64,000 bases of DNA, taken from positions 1,828,501 through 1,892,500 of the forward strand of contig JABELC010000009.1 in assembly GCA_028455995.1 (NCBI GenBank), read 5' to 3'. This DNA is from Scleromitrula shiraiana (Eukaryota > Ascomycota > Leotiomycetes > Helotiales > Sclerotiniaceae). Below are positions 50,094 to 61,960 of the stretch, piece after piece. The number at the start of each line of letters is the position of its first letter. The first letter of the stretch is position 1. A program made the position numbers and the translations under genes. The notes under the pieces are model-generated. The model was not told the origin of the DNA. It searched no databases and saw only the letters and a list, made by a program, of their open reading frames with translations.

Positions 50094-51070
50094 CTCGGTC
50101 AAATTAAAATTGAAGCACGCGCAAAATAAGCGAATCGCTTCAAAATCGATGATTTTGTATAAATCACCTTTTGCGCCAATGTAAATAAATAAATCAATTA
50201 TTTATAGAATTATTTAAAATATTAAATATAGATTATTTTTATATTAAAATATCTACTATTAAAATTTAAAGATTAAATAATGATTTTAATATTTATAATA
50301 TTTATTTAAATATAAAATAAAAATCATATAAAAATACTATAATTTTAAATTAATTTAAATCAAATAAATTATTATATTAAAAAATAATAAAGATATATAT
50401 AAATATTTAAAAAAAGACTTTTCATTTAATATAAATATTATATATATTAAAAATATATAAAAAATATAATATAATAAAGTTAAAAAAAATATATATAATA
50501 TTTACAAACACTAAACACCTCTATAACTTCAATTTTTAAAAATCATTAAAATCACTTCAAATTTTTATATATAATAATTTTTATCCTCATAATTACTATA
50601 TTAAAATATTATTTAATATAATTTTGATTTAAATAAATTATTAAAATTTTTAAAGATTTTAACAAGTTAAAAATACCCTTAAAACTTCGACTTTTCAAGA
50701 TTATTATATTACATTTTAATATATAATATTTATATTAAATAAAAGCTTTTTTTTTATATATTCATATATATCTTCATTATTTCTTAATATAGTAATTTAC
50801 TCGATTTAAATCAAATTAAAAATATCATATTTTTATATGATTTTTACTTTATATTTAATTAAATATTATAAATTTTAAAATGATTATTTAACTTTTAAAT
50901 TTTAATCATAAATATTTAAATATAAAAATAATACAAATTTAAAATTTTAAATAATTCTATAAATAATTGATCGATTTATTTACATCGATATAAAAAGTGT
51001 TTTATACAAAATCGTCGATTTTGAGGCGATTCGCTTATTTTGCGCGTGCTTCAATTTTAATTTAACCGAG
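50094..51070. mobile_element. Near-palindromic TA-flanked element, copy 2 (977 bp)
   Basis: Begins CTCGGTCAAATTAAAATTG and ends with its inverse, with TA on both sides (50092-50093 and 51071-51072). It aligns end to end with the copy at 14381-15367. The terminal ~90 bp keep CG-containing motifs (CACGCGCAAAATAAGCG), while the interior is AT-only. No coding frame. Confidence 0.75.
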
Positions 51071-51072
51071 TA

Positions 51073-51812
51073 GTAACTTAGATTTCCGAATTTTTGTTTA
51101 TTTGATCTTTGCAAATTGTGATCAATTCATTCATTCATTCATTCAAGATGACTAGGAAATCAAATACTATACAACAGACTAGTATAATACCCACTTTTAC
51201 ATTATCTGATCGTCTCTAGATATGAACTTGAATAGTAAGATAAGTGTATGCAAGTTGATGACCTCAAGTTGATCATATGAGATTCCTCCAAAAAAAAACA
51301 GCTCAATCAATTACTAGCTCGGGAATATCAACATAAGTTAGTGGATCATCTGAGATGCAAGTAAAATGATTCTTAATATTCTTAACGATCGAAATCTCCG
51401 AGTGGAGAAATCTTCCAGTGCAATTTGAGCTTCATTCCACTTTCGATGTGGGTTCGGATCATGGAATTAGATATTTTCTCTAGGGACTACATTATAGCTA
51501 CATAAGAATCGATATTTTTTGCTTTTGCTTTCCCTTTCCCTTTCCATTTTGCTTTGATGTTAATCTAGTGGTTAGCAGTGATCTATAGTTTTCTCATCAG
51601 ATCACGATGAATGCCTCGATCTTATGATGTTGATATGCAGGTATAAAATGTTTGCATTCCCTCCGGTTAGACGTGATAATGCTTTGTAGAAGTTTCGGAT
51701 TATTGCTCTTTTGATCGGTTTTAGTAATTGTTGAAAATTAAGTCGTTTACTAGTACCATTATCTTTGCCTCTTTGGTGAACACATTCTCGCATCTCTGAT
51801 CAGGGGATCGAG
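51073..51812. other. Intergenic, nothing firm
   Basis: About 740 bp of normal composition, with a short (ATTC)n run near 51128. No supported gene. Confidence 0.4.
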
Positions 51813-52470
51813 TATGGAACTTGGAGAGAGAAATTTACAGGCTTGTCCTAATGATGGTATTCTTCCACCAGGAACACTATACCCATCTCTTAGTGTTCTT
51901 GTCAGTCAAAATTCCCTAATCTTGCTTTCGGCACTGTAAGTAATTTTCCTCGTTTCTTCATCCACCAACAAACTAATAAACTAATACCAAACTCACCCAG
52001 ACCACAACTCCCCTCCATATCCCCAACGATATCTGCACTATAACCAACTTCCTCCTCCCCATCTCCTCCGCCACCAAAACCTGCACTCTCGAATTCCTCT
52101 CCCCCTACTACCTCCTCGGTCTGGACTTCAATTTCACGGGATGCGCTCTAAATGTCGCAGCCACGCCCCAAACAACATTCAACACGCAACCTGCACTAGG
52201 CCCTCAACCTGCTAATCCGCCGAGTGTGTTAAGAGAGAGTAATAGTTACGTGTTTAATGTCCGCCGGCGTTTTTGTATCCGGAGGGGAGTGATACGTTGG
52301 AGGTTAGTGGTATTCTTTGTACAAGAGATAGTTATTTTAATTATTTGATAAGTAAGGATTTGAATAATGTAGGGTGTCCGATTGAGTTGTTTATTACCTA
52401 CTTAGGGGGATGGAATTGTTGTGGTATGGATATTCGATTCGAGGTGTACGTGAGAGTATCTGGAGAGTGA
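51813..52470 (+). pseudogene. Decayed But2 C-terminal-like protein gene
   Basis: First exon candidate 51813-51935 encodes CPNDGILPPGTLYPSLSVL. A 65-bp intron (51936-52000, GTAAGT...CCCAG) leads to HIPNDICTITNFLLP and KTCTLEFLSPYYL. A frame change near 52265 then gives YPEGSDTLEVSGILCTRDSY and NNVGCPIELFITY to TGA 52468-52470. The order of a CxxLxFxxP block, a long loop, then LxVSGxLCxxDxxxxYxxxxxxxCPIxxFI is that of the fungal But2 C-terminal family of secreted or wall-associated proteins. Another shift is needed in exon 1 to read LAFGT across the intron. There is no signal peptide exon. Decayed or mis-sequenced; the family call is moderately sure. Confidence 0.5.
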
Positions 52471-52891
52471 AGTCTTTTTGCATTCGCAGATTTACTATTA
52501 CCTTCATACCATTCACATTTTTGGTTTCATTCAGAGTTGTTTTGATTTTAATAACTAGTTCTTTCATCCTATTCTCTTGTCCTTGCTCAGTTTCTAACGA
52601 TGGGTCACGCTTGACTCACGTGATGCTTGATGTATGCACAGACTTCATTGTCATCTCAAGACCATCCTACATTCTCATTCTGCTAAAATGAAGATACAGG
52701 AAACTCATTTCATTATCCTCTTAATGTAAACTCAACGAATTTTTTCCAATCCCGAAAACCACTGAATTATTGTTACCCTTATGTTTATCTGAGATGCTGT
52801 GTTTCACCGCTGCCCAATTCCATGTGAAATTTGGGATCGATCAAAACTCCCTCCTCAATCTTTAATTCCAAAAAATATCTATTAAAACAAA
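52471..52891. other. Spacer between two pseudogenes
   Basis: About 420 bp, no feature recognised. Confidence 0.4.
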
Positions 52892-55510
52892 TCACAGAAC
52901 AGTATAGGATCCCACACTTCTCCATCCGAAACTTTCGAATTCATCGAACATCAAAAAGCATCTATCTCCACCGATGATCTTATGAAGATCCAGGAATGAC
53001 TTCAACCCACCGATTATGTGGCTGATTCCAGCGAATTCAAACAACATTTATTGTCCCAAGAGCCGGGTACTGGTTTATGGATTTGTGATACTCCTCAATA
53101 TCAGCAGTAGCATGATTCCAATGACCACGGAAGTCTTTGCATTATAGGAGTTCCCGGTGCTGGAAGATCTGTCATTGCCGCCTCGATAGTGCAACATCTG
53201 CAGCGTTCGGAGGAAGTCCCAGTTTTATATTTCTTCTTCCGTTATATTGTTGAGGCGAATCGACGACCTAGATCTCTTCTCCGCGATTGGTTAGTACAGC
53301 TTCTACTCTGAAGTATCAGACTTCAGGCTTCTTTACAGAGTGTAATAAGTTCTGACTTGGAGCATATTTCTGATGAACAATTATGGGAATTCCTATTACT
53401 CGGTCTTTTAACTTGTGAGATAGTCTATTGTGTTGTTGATGCATTGGATCAGATGGAGATGATAGAAAATGATCCTTTTTTTCGCCTACTCAATAATTTG
53501 GCGACGGTTAGATCACGTGAGGTTGAACTTCTTATGACGAGTTGTCCGAAACAATATTTGCAGCGTGTTTTGCGAGATGCATTGATTGTGCATAGTAGTC
53601 TGGAGGATAAATTGGTTGGGAAGGGTATTGCATTGTTTGTGGAATACCGCTTGGAGGGTTTATTCGATGAACTCAACTCGCATTTACGAACTTCGTTGCA
53701 TTCAACAATTTGTGAAAGATATTCTGGTCTTTTTCTCTATGCTCGATTTCTTTTGGATCGGCTTGTACCAGTTCTACAGGCTCATAAGAAAATTAACATT
53801 GAGGAATTAGCTAATACACTTCCCAATGGCATCCAGGAAATGTATAACAATGTGTTATTATAGCAATCAACATCTTTGGGCATCAACACGAAACTCCGAG
53901 TTTTCATTCTTGAAATCTTCGTTTTCTCTTCTAGATTACTTCGATTAAATGAACTTGCAAATATCCTGTCATTCTCTTTCCCAGAAACTGATCTACCTGG
54001 TGGCGCAAAACTTGTTGCAAAGACTGCTTGGTCACCTCTTCTCGAAATATTGGATGATGAAACAATCCAAGTTATTCACCATTCATTTACCGAATCCCTT
54101 TTAGGATACCGAGAGAGCCCATGGGAATGATTCGTTAACTTTTGAATTCCCGATCTTGGATGCTCAAACTTCTCATAAGAATCTCGCGCTGAAATGCTTA
54201 GATTATCTGCAATCAGGCGTTCTTCTTCATACTGGCAATTTCAATGAGAAAATCGTCGAACCCAATCCAGACCTACACGAATACGACCTAATGGGTCTTC
54301 GGCCTGATGTTTGCCCATGCAATCGTATTCCGGAGATCGAAGAGACATTCGATCACTAATCTGCAAAACTTGAACAACCTTTTCTTGCGTATGCTGTAGA
54401 AATTGGACTCATCACGTAAGGAAATATGATATTGAAGACAAATCATTCTTTAATTCTATACTGAATTTCCTAGACCTCAAAAGCCATCATTCTAGGATAT
54501 AGTTTTCGAGAGAATGGGATCCCGGACATCTCATGAGCTCGGATACACAACTTCTATCTACATTGCATGGTACTGCTTTTACCGATTGGTGAAATTCTCA
54601 GCAAGACTTATTCAGGAAGAAAAGAATCTAGATGTTCGTGATGTTTATGAACGTACTACATTACATTGAGCTTGTCGACAAGGCCATCTTGAAATTGTTA
54701 AGCTTTTAACAAATCACGAGGCTTCACTGGATCCAGAAAATTCCCAGGGTAGGAAACCAATCCACGAAGCCGCAAATAGGAACGATAGTTGAATTATTTT
54801 AGCACCTCTAGAAGCTGGGGTAAATCCCACTACATCCAAAACTCGTCAAAACCACAAAGGAAGATTAACGGGAGGTGAGGTATCAACTATTGGTCATACT
54901 GCTATAATGTATATGTGTAATCATGGACATGCCGATACCGATACATAGCGGGTCACTATCTACGTGTCTATGAACCACATGCTGCTTTCTCGCTACGGTA
55001 GAAACATCCCGCTGAATATTAAAGCGGGGGATTTTCTCTATGGCGGGAATATCTTGAGAGCGGTGGCGACGTTAATGAGAGGGCTCGACTACTTTACTTT
55101 GCGTTTTGATGGAGGGGGATAGCGAGAGGGGGAGGGATGAGTTTTATCATTTATCTATCTGCCTTTTCTGTGCCTTTCCCTGTTGACGTTGATTCGAAAA
55201 CTGATATTGAGAAATCGGAAAAGGGAGCGGAGATCTAGAAGGGGAAAGGAAAAGTAGATCTGGAAATAAGACATGATGATGGCGAAAACACATTACATTT
55301 CATAGCGAAGAGAGAAGACAATACCCCAACTCTTGTTATCAAGAAAGAAAGAAAGAAAGAAAGAAAGAAGGGGAATGCGATCATGATGAGAAATTATTCG
55401 AGATGATGGTTGGACTGGGTTTGGATTCATTGGCGGAAGGTAAGAATGGGAGATCTGCGCTGGATGTTGCGGATGCGGTGGGGAAGGGGGGATTTTGGGG
55501 TTGTATAAGT
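52892..55510 (+). pseudogene. Decayed NACHT-ankyrin (NLR-like) gene
   Basis: One frame from about 52892 gives LQPTDYVADSSEFKQHL, then IIGVPGAGRSVIAASIVQHL (Walker A with Lys replaced by Arg), VPVLYFFFRYIVEAN, VYCVVDALDQMEM (Walker B-like) and LLMTSCPKQYL, the order of fungal NACHT STAND proteins. Stops at 52997 (TGA), 53108 (TAG), 53309 (TGA) and 53861 (TAG) interrupt it without any shift. After TGA 54128 a frame change continues with LDAQTSHKNLALKCLDYL. From about 54640 an ankyrin repeat is visible (TTLH-stop-ACRQGHLEIVKLL, GRKPIHEAANRN), and a last ankyrin-like remnant (GLDSLAEGKNGRSALDVAD) lies near 55420-55480. NLR-like fungal proteins act in self/non-self recognition. This copy cannot work as read. 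Confidence 0.7.
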
Positions 55511-58500
55511 AGAGGCAGAAGAGGGGATTTTGGGGTTGGTTTGGTGGGAGGAGGAGAGAGGTAGAGGGAAAGGAAAGGAAGTGGTGAAGAGGAGGGGTGC
55601 AGATAAGGATTCGCCTTCTGCAAAACTTTTTAGGGGTATCTAAGTTTGTTGTTGAGATAATCTGAGGAATATGACAGTAGATATTAAGATGTCAGAAATT
55701 CATGACTCGGTATCCCTATCAGATGATCTTAAAGTAGAAAGTTGATGCACTACATTCAAGCTTATACATAGCATCAACCTTGAATGAATCTTCTTCACAT
55801 CCACATTCATTTATTCTCAGCAATGCATCATCTTTTTACATTCATTGATTCCAAAGATTCCTCTTATTATCTCAAAGCGGATGCATTCATTTCTAGCACT
55901 ATTCTTGAGTTTGCATATTGGTTATCTAGGGTCTAGTTACTTCATGTGGTGTTTTTATCTAATGATATTAGAACAATCCTTCAGATTTTCCGAGATTGGG
56001 ATAACGAATATATTTTTTCATTAATCAGTTCTCTGAACTGAAAAGGAAATTCCAAATAATGAAAGGGGGTTGTAAATCTATATATTCCCCCAAGCACCCT
56101 TAGCTGACTCTAAAATCATACGGAATGTCAGAGATGACTAACATGACAATTGTGGTCACCGCTGATGCAGCTCCTATTGATCATGAAGTTCCACACATTT
56201 TTGGAAACCCTCCCGATGCAACTCCACTAGTGCCCTTCTCTTTCTTTCTTTCTTTCCAAGATTATTTCTACCCAAGTATATCTTCATCTTATCATTAACA
56301 CCAAAATCCGATTCCAATTCCAAGTCCTCTCTATCTCATTCCTCTTCTGGTGTTATACCTGGGCCCCTGAGTGAAACTTGCAAAATTTGATTGGTTGCTC
56401 TGCCGTCTCAAAGATAGAACATGCTATTGCTCATTAATACCTATACAGTCCATTTGCTCCAATTGATACCGATAGTCAATGTTCTCGCCTCGCCCTGTAA
56501 GTTGATCGGTTGAACCTCCGCTTTAGATTCTGAATCTCTGTTCGGTCAAGTCGTTTTGGTAGTTGGAGAATATATGTATAGTCAATCAAGGTGACTTTTT
56601 TCGTTGCGTGCGATAGCGATTGTGACTGTGACGGATCTGAAATGAGAAGTTCGTAGGTAGGTAGGTAGAGAATGTATATTGGTTCGACGTCTGGAGAAAG
56701 ATATCTGCCTGATAGTTCTTGTAGTGATTGAGGTGGGCTGAAGAGACCTTTTATCGATATTAGTAAAATGTGAATGGAGTGTGGAAAGTGATGATAGAAT
56801 AGACATACTGCAAACAATGAGGGTCTCATACCGGCGCAACATAAAAAAGGCTGCTTCGAGGGCAAGGGAAAGACTTCGTGCACATACTGGTATGACTGCA
56901 GATGTGCTGTATGGTTTATATATTTCGGGTTCCTGTTTAGCTAAGCTAATTATGACGTCCTTTTCCCTTAAAGCCCTGCCGTGTGTCAATTCTCCCTTAA
57001 GGTTAATTGATATCCTTTATCCGGTAGTGTGTTTTGATATGATTACTGAGTATTATCTGGGTAATTCCTTGTAGTTCTCGACGCGACGAGAAAGTCTGAC
57101 TGTGACCAGGGCCCGGCATCATGTTTCCGGTGCAAGTAGATTTCTGAATATATGCGAAGACTGCCGGTAGAGGATTGAGAATAACCTTTGGTGAGAAACG
57201 AACTGACGGAGTTGATTTGGGTTGTTTTGGCTGTAATTTATGAGTATGGGGGTGTATGGAACTATTTAAAGAAAGAAATATCGTTGCGGCAGACTATTAA
57301 GGTGGAATTTATATACAAACTGTAGCTCTTAGATACCCACAGTTAGCAATTGAACGAGTAGTAAAATATACAGAGATAGTTAGGTGATGCTTTAGAATTG
57401 GGTCGGCCTAGGGGAGATGGTATAACGTAGAATAATTACTTTACTGTATGATGAGATCCTGTAAGCGGGGTCGCCAGAGTCGTACAGATGGTTTCTGGGG
57501 AAGGAAGCTTATCAATGTTTCCAATCGGATTCTCTAATATTCATTAGACTTAGCCATCGAATTTGATATTTTATGAATCATCCACTCTACAGGTTTTGGC
57601 AAACAACAAGGCTGGACTACCTACAATTCTACGGCCCGGTTGTAGTCCAATCTTGTAAACCTTTTGCCTTATTAACCCGAAGATCGTACGTCTTATGGAT
57701 GGTTGTAAGTCTTTTAGATTGGCTGTAGCTCTGCCCAGGTGATTATTGCGTGATCAGCTCTTGTTTAGTGCCAGGTTGCGGAATAAAATCAGATATTCCG
57801 GCTCACTAGTACTTATCACAGCTATCTACCTCTTCCAATCTTTTACTTCAAGTTCTTTTGATACTATTAACTAATAGTCAACAACAATCTTTCGAATTCC
57901 CACCGGTATTTTTGTAAACTCTTTTACTTTCGTCCTCGACATGAAGCAATACTCAATCTCACGAACTAATGATGGCAGATAACCTAGCAACAGAGCCCTT
58001 ACCTTCTCAAAATTGCGATAGTACTTCGAATCAGAGAAGGTGATTCTTATTTCCTTAAGGTAGATGACTTAGCAGCACCCTTCCTTTCATGAATCTGAGA
58101 TATCATTGCGATGGCAAGAAGGTGATCTTAAACTACTTAGATGGGCAGTCTTGCTCTGCATGTGCGAATGCAAATACTCGATCTCTTGGGCAATTGTGAT
58201 GCTACAAGCTAACATCAGTCTACCAGAGCTTACTTTATCTCAGATTTATACTAATATTGGGACGTAGGGAAACCTATATCCATGTTGAAGTTCAGTTTCA
58301 CATTCGACTACAAGTCTGCGTCGAGAACTCAAATACCTTCGACTGATCGCACACATACACCTTCTATCAACAAAGACAGGAACGAACTCGAAAAAAGAAG
58401 CTAGATTCCTCGTTCTTCTTCTCTACCTAGCCAAAGCAATACATGGGTATCGCGCATGCGACCTGCATCTCTAGGAACAGAAATGGATTTTCAGTGTCGC

Positions 58501-59978
58501 ATTGTTATTTGGGAGATTTGGATTATGTCAAGAACTACCTAGCCATATAATGGACCCTAGAATCACACTAGAGTCGATCGATGCTTCTGTGACAGATTAC
58601 AACTTCTGCCACATAAGAATTGATCGACTATTATGTGCTACTAGGGTCTATGCATACATGCGGAGGTTGGTGTATGACAACTGCCGAAGAACAAGGATGA
58701 ACATAAATCGTGGTATGATTGAGACTTTGAATGGTCTATGGTGTTAAAAGATTCTGATGATGATAGAGAGCCGGTTCTCGCCAATTGAACTCGAGAGTAA
58801 TGGCAAGAAGACTTTTCATCTCAGCGTGGCATTTGCTTGTAGTCAAGGGCTCATATCCACTCAAATGGCCGCTTCATTGTCTTGTAAAAACGTAGTGCTT
58901 ATTTGACTCACACTCTGATAGCTGTTTCGATCAATACTGTCAGGTGACAGTGTGCCTAATCCATGTGGCGGATCTCAACTAGTGTTGTTGCATGAGAATG
59001 AACGTTTGACTCGGCCGCAGATTGCTGTTTTCAATAAGACTAGTTCAGTGGCAGATGGCATCTGATTGCAATCTGTAGGGTGGAACTAATAAATAACGTC
59101 CTGCGGAATTGTATCTTTCATTCCCATTCAGATTGCAGGTTAAAACAAATTTTGATCTGCAGAGAAATACATTGAACACGAATATAAGTATTTCAACACC
59201 GAATATAGAAACATTAACTTTATTTATGTTGAGTTCTAGATCAAAGATTATCCAGACATTCACACAGATAGCATTGATGAACTACTTTCTCGAGCTTTAA
59301 ACGTATCTGTCTATTCTCTACTGCGAGTTATAGCATAGCTCATAACATGACACCAACTATGGCTGCAAAGACAAAACAGGAAGCCAGTGAAGTTGGCGCT
59401 AGATTTGAGCGTGGGAATAGAAAACTCTACTGCCACTTCTCTGTGCCAAAATGCAAATTGATCTTGTTACTTCTAGAGACACTTCCCAAGTGAGGAAGAT
59501 CTCTGCAAACAACAGATATATGGCTGTTTTTGTGAAAAAAAGAAAGTTATCATTAACTGTTCAGAGTGCTCCTTGAGCAAGTGGATAGTCATTCGATAGT
59601 TTGTGGACTATACTGCTTGGGTCAGGTTGAGTTTTGAAGTTTGTTTATCATTTTAATCTTGATCGATGCTTCCTGTTCCAGAATGTGAATTTGTTTTACT
59701 TTCATCGCTTCTTCGTTAAGGAAGTTACATGATCTAATGTGGCTTCTAAATTGGCATTTGTTTAGTACTGCCAATGTACATCCCTAGCATCTAGTGTTTG
59801 ATGTGATAAAACTGTGTTTGTTCAAGAATGCAACCATCTAGAACTCACTCAGTGTTGTGTTGAACCATGTATGCGTACTCCAAACATCTGAATCTATGAA
59901 TGAATCCCTCCCTAGGTCATCAAGTACCAACCAGCATCAAGAATACAATATAAGGCAAGCACCAGTAAAGTCTCAGTG
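55511..59978. other. Sparse region, no firm gene
   Basis: About 4.5 kb of normal composition. Short frames at 56582-57020 (minus), 56781-57074 (plus) and 58502-58747 (plus) have no recognisable family or start context. There is a (CTTT)n run near 56240. Some frames near 58090-58260 look protein-like but are interrupted; decayed genes are possible. Confidence 0.4.
56125..56298 (+). CDS. Hypothetical 57-residue frame or 5' exon
   Basis: ATG 56125 opens MSEMTNMTIVVTADAAPID and EVPHIFGNPPDATPLV, which look like real protein, then becomes low complexity (Ser/Phe) to TAA 56296. It could be the first exon of a lost or truncated gene. No family was recognised. Confidence 0.2.
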   Translation: MSEMTNMTIVVTADAAPIDHEVPHIFGNPPDATPLVPFSFFLSFQDYFYPSISSSYH

Positions 59979-60113
59979 ATGAGATTCTATCTTGTCTTGT
60001 TTCTATTCGCTGTTGTATCACCAGTCACTGTTGGTTATAGACCGGTGATCTTCTGTTTCTCCCAATGTGCCTGCGAAGAAAGGGACCGAACATATTTGGA
60101 GATCGTGTTATAA
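59979..60113 (+). CDS. Candidate small secreted protein, 44 aa
   Basis: ATG 59979 starts MRFYLVLFLFAVVSPVTVG, a good signal peptide, followed by FCFSQCACEERDRTYLEIVL and a stop. It has three cysteines close together. The frame may be the first exon or a truncated copy, because cysteine-containing sequence (SACACYAV...DGCRCD) reappears downstream near 60310-60365 in another frame. No function is assigned. Confidence 0.3.
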   Translation: MRFYLVLFLFAVVSPVTVGYRPVIFCFSQCACEERDRTYLEIVL

Positions 60114-61085
60114 GGAAGGTTCATTGTACAGCATAATCGCTTAGATAAGGGGTCGGGAGGTGTGTATGTAAGAGGAGTCATTCGAAAGAGATTGATTTGT
60201 TCATCTGCTGAATTTTTGTTAGCTTCTTGTTTTGTCAAATCAAAGGTTACATCGAATCTCCGAATCCCGCGATGGTTGTCATACTATCCCTATATATATT
60301 TGGCCGTTGTCTGCTTGTGCGTGTTACGCGGTTGAAGCTACCAGTGATGGATGTCGTTGCGATATCTACTCGGTCACAGAGTTGTCCACGAGCCAAAATT
60401 CTCAAGTCAGAGTATGAGCTCCGAATCCTAACTGCTTTTGGTTTCTCAAAGAGGATCTCTAATGTTTGAGATAGATTAGCTTTCAGAGGAGTATCAATGG
60501 TGTATTGGTCTGTTCCAAAAGTTCTTTGATCTCGACAAATGATTTGTTTATCGTCAAGGAAGTCTTTTTGTTGGATCTCGGATATTTTTGATACCTTTTC
60601 TTTCTCTGGGCAGCTTCAATATATTCCAAACCCTTTAAGTGGTATCGCTAGACAGCTCAAGAGACATAAAAGCATCTACGATCATGGAGTCTGTATGTTC
60701 CTACTGCTTTGATGTTGTTTTGATATGAGGATGGGATATAGCTAGAGTTAGATGCTACAAAAATTTGAAGTCAATCATCGGACGATATTGGAGAGAAAAA
60801 TTGGCAATTTCCCAGCTTAGTAACAAATTGGAGGCTATTTAGAATTCTGCTTGCTGGGACGACCTCATCAAAACAACACCAATACCACCCACCTCAAGAG
60901 AATTTTCATCGTGCATCTCCTGTTAAACAAAAAAACATCCAGTTAAGTTTAATCATTTCTTATGAATCGTTGATCTATCATCCTCGATCTATCTGGCCTT
61001 CATCCTCCATTAGTTCCGCATCATTTCATTCATATAAATATTTACTAACAGATAATGGGTGGCCACAGAGAAAAAACCATACAAA
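60114..61085. other. Intergenic, nothing firm
   Basis: About 970 bp with short open frames only; see the note on cysteine-containing sequence near 60310-60365. Confidence 0.35.
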
Positions 61086-61448
61086 ATGTCGAACACCATC
61101 CCCACCGCCGCCAACACTAATGGCATCGAAAATCATCAGCATTGCCAACTTTGTGTTTTTGTGACTGGTCATGTTGGGCAGCTCCGGGCCCATTACATGG
61201 AGCAACACTATACAATCACGGAAGAATTTCAAGAGGGGATTGATTCTGGCGAACTAGTTACTTTTCCCAACTTCCACGGCGAAGACGAAGATGATGACGA
61301 TGATGATGAAGAAGCTTTTGATGCTGAGGAGGGTGAGGGAGATGACGACGAGGAGGAAGTGGAAGAGGAAGAAGAGGAGGAGGAGGAGGAGGAGGAGGAG
61401 GAGGAGGAGAAGGAGGAGGAGAAAGGAACAAATGAGGCTCTTTTTTAA
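61086..61448 (+). CDS. Small protein with one C2H2-type finger and acidic tail, 120 aa
   Basis: The first in-frame ATG after a stop at 61051 is at 61086 (MSNTIPTAANTNG). Residues about 18-40 contain CQLCVFVTGHVG...HYMEQH, fitting a C-x2-C-x12-H-x4-H zinc finger. From about residue 62 the protein is almost only Asp and Glu (a long GAG repeat at 61340-61430), ending KGTNEALF. Similar acidic tails occur in chaperone-like and chromatin proteins. The function is unknown. It could be a young or fragmentary gene, given the repeat-derived tail. Confidence 0.5.
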   Translation: MSNTIPTAANTNGIENHQHCQLCVFVTGHVGQLRAHYMEQHYTITEEFQEGIDSGELVTFPNFHGEDEDDDDDDEEAFDAEEGEGDDDEEEVEEEEEEEEEEEEEEEEKEEEKGTNEALF

Positions 61449-61960
61449 ATTGTTTTGAGTCTTATTTGATTATTCTTCTTGGGGTGCAATAGGCGCTCGT
61501 TTAGATTGATCGATGATTTGGGTACTGCCGTGCGTGTTCTGCAGCGGAAAGCGTCTTTTGTGTCTGGGGAGGATTTAGGAGAGGCACCAAGTTTTTACTC
61601 ATATCTCCTAAGCTGGATAGGGAAATCAAAGCTATTCAAATTCGTGAAGTTCATTATCCCCGCTGCTTTGATGCGATATTGACATGACGATGATATGTTA
61701 TGATTGCTGACTAATCACTATTGTCGGTAAAATTACCCCACAACTTCGGTGATCTTAAAATAAACACGACTGATCAAGTGCGATAACCCCAATCTCAATC
61801 CTTCTGTAAGTACTCGCCATAAATATAAACGCAATAACTAACTTAAAGCACTATAAAGAACTCTATACAATGATACCAATAATTACATTCTTATAATTCC
61901 AAGAATACCATAAATCGTCGTTCGCACCAAAAAGGTGTCGTGTCCTCATCCCCTGCCACC
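61449..61960. other. Spacer before ALG10
   Basis: About 510 bp. A frame at 61479-61682 has no ATG and no recognised family. Confidence 0.35.

Noticed and set aside
4226..55510. Rescue of stop codons by A-to-I RNA editing (UAG to UGG), known in some ascomycetes
   Set aside because: Only TAG stops could be restored this way. Most of the broken genes also carry TAA, TGA or frameshifts, so editing cannot make them functional.
56582..57020. About 145-codon open minus-strand frame without ATG
   Set aside because: No family, no start codon in context and it overlaps another frame on the plus strand.
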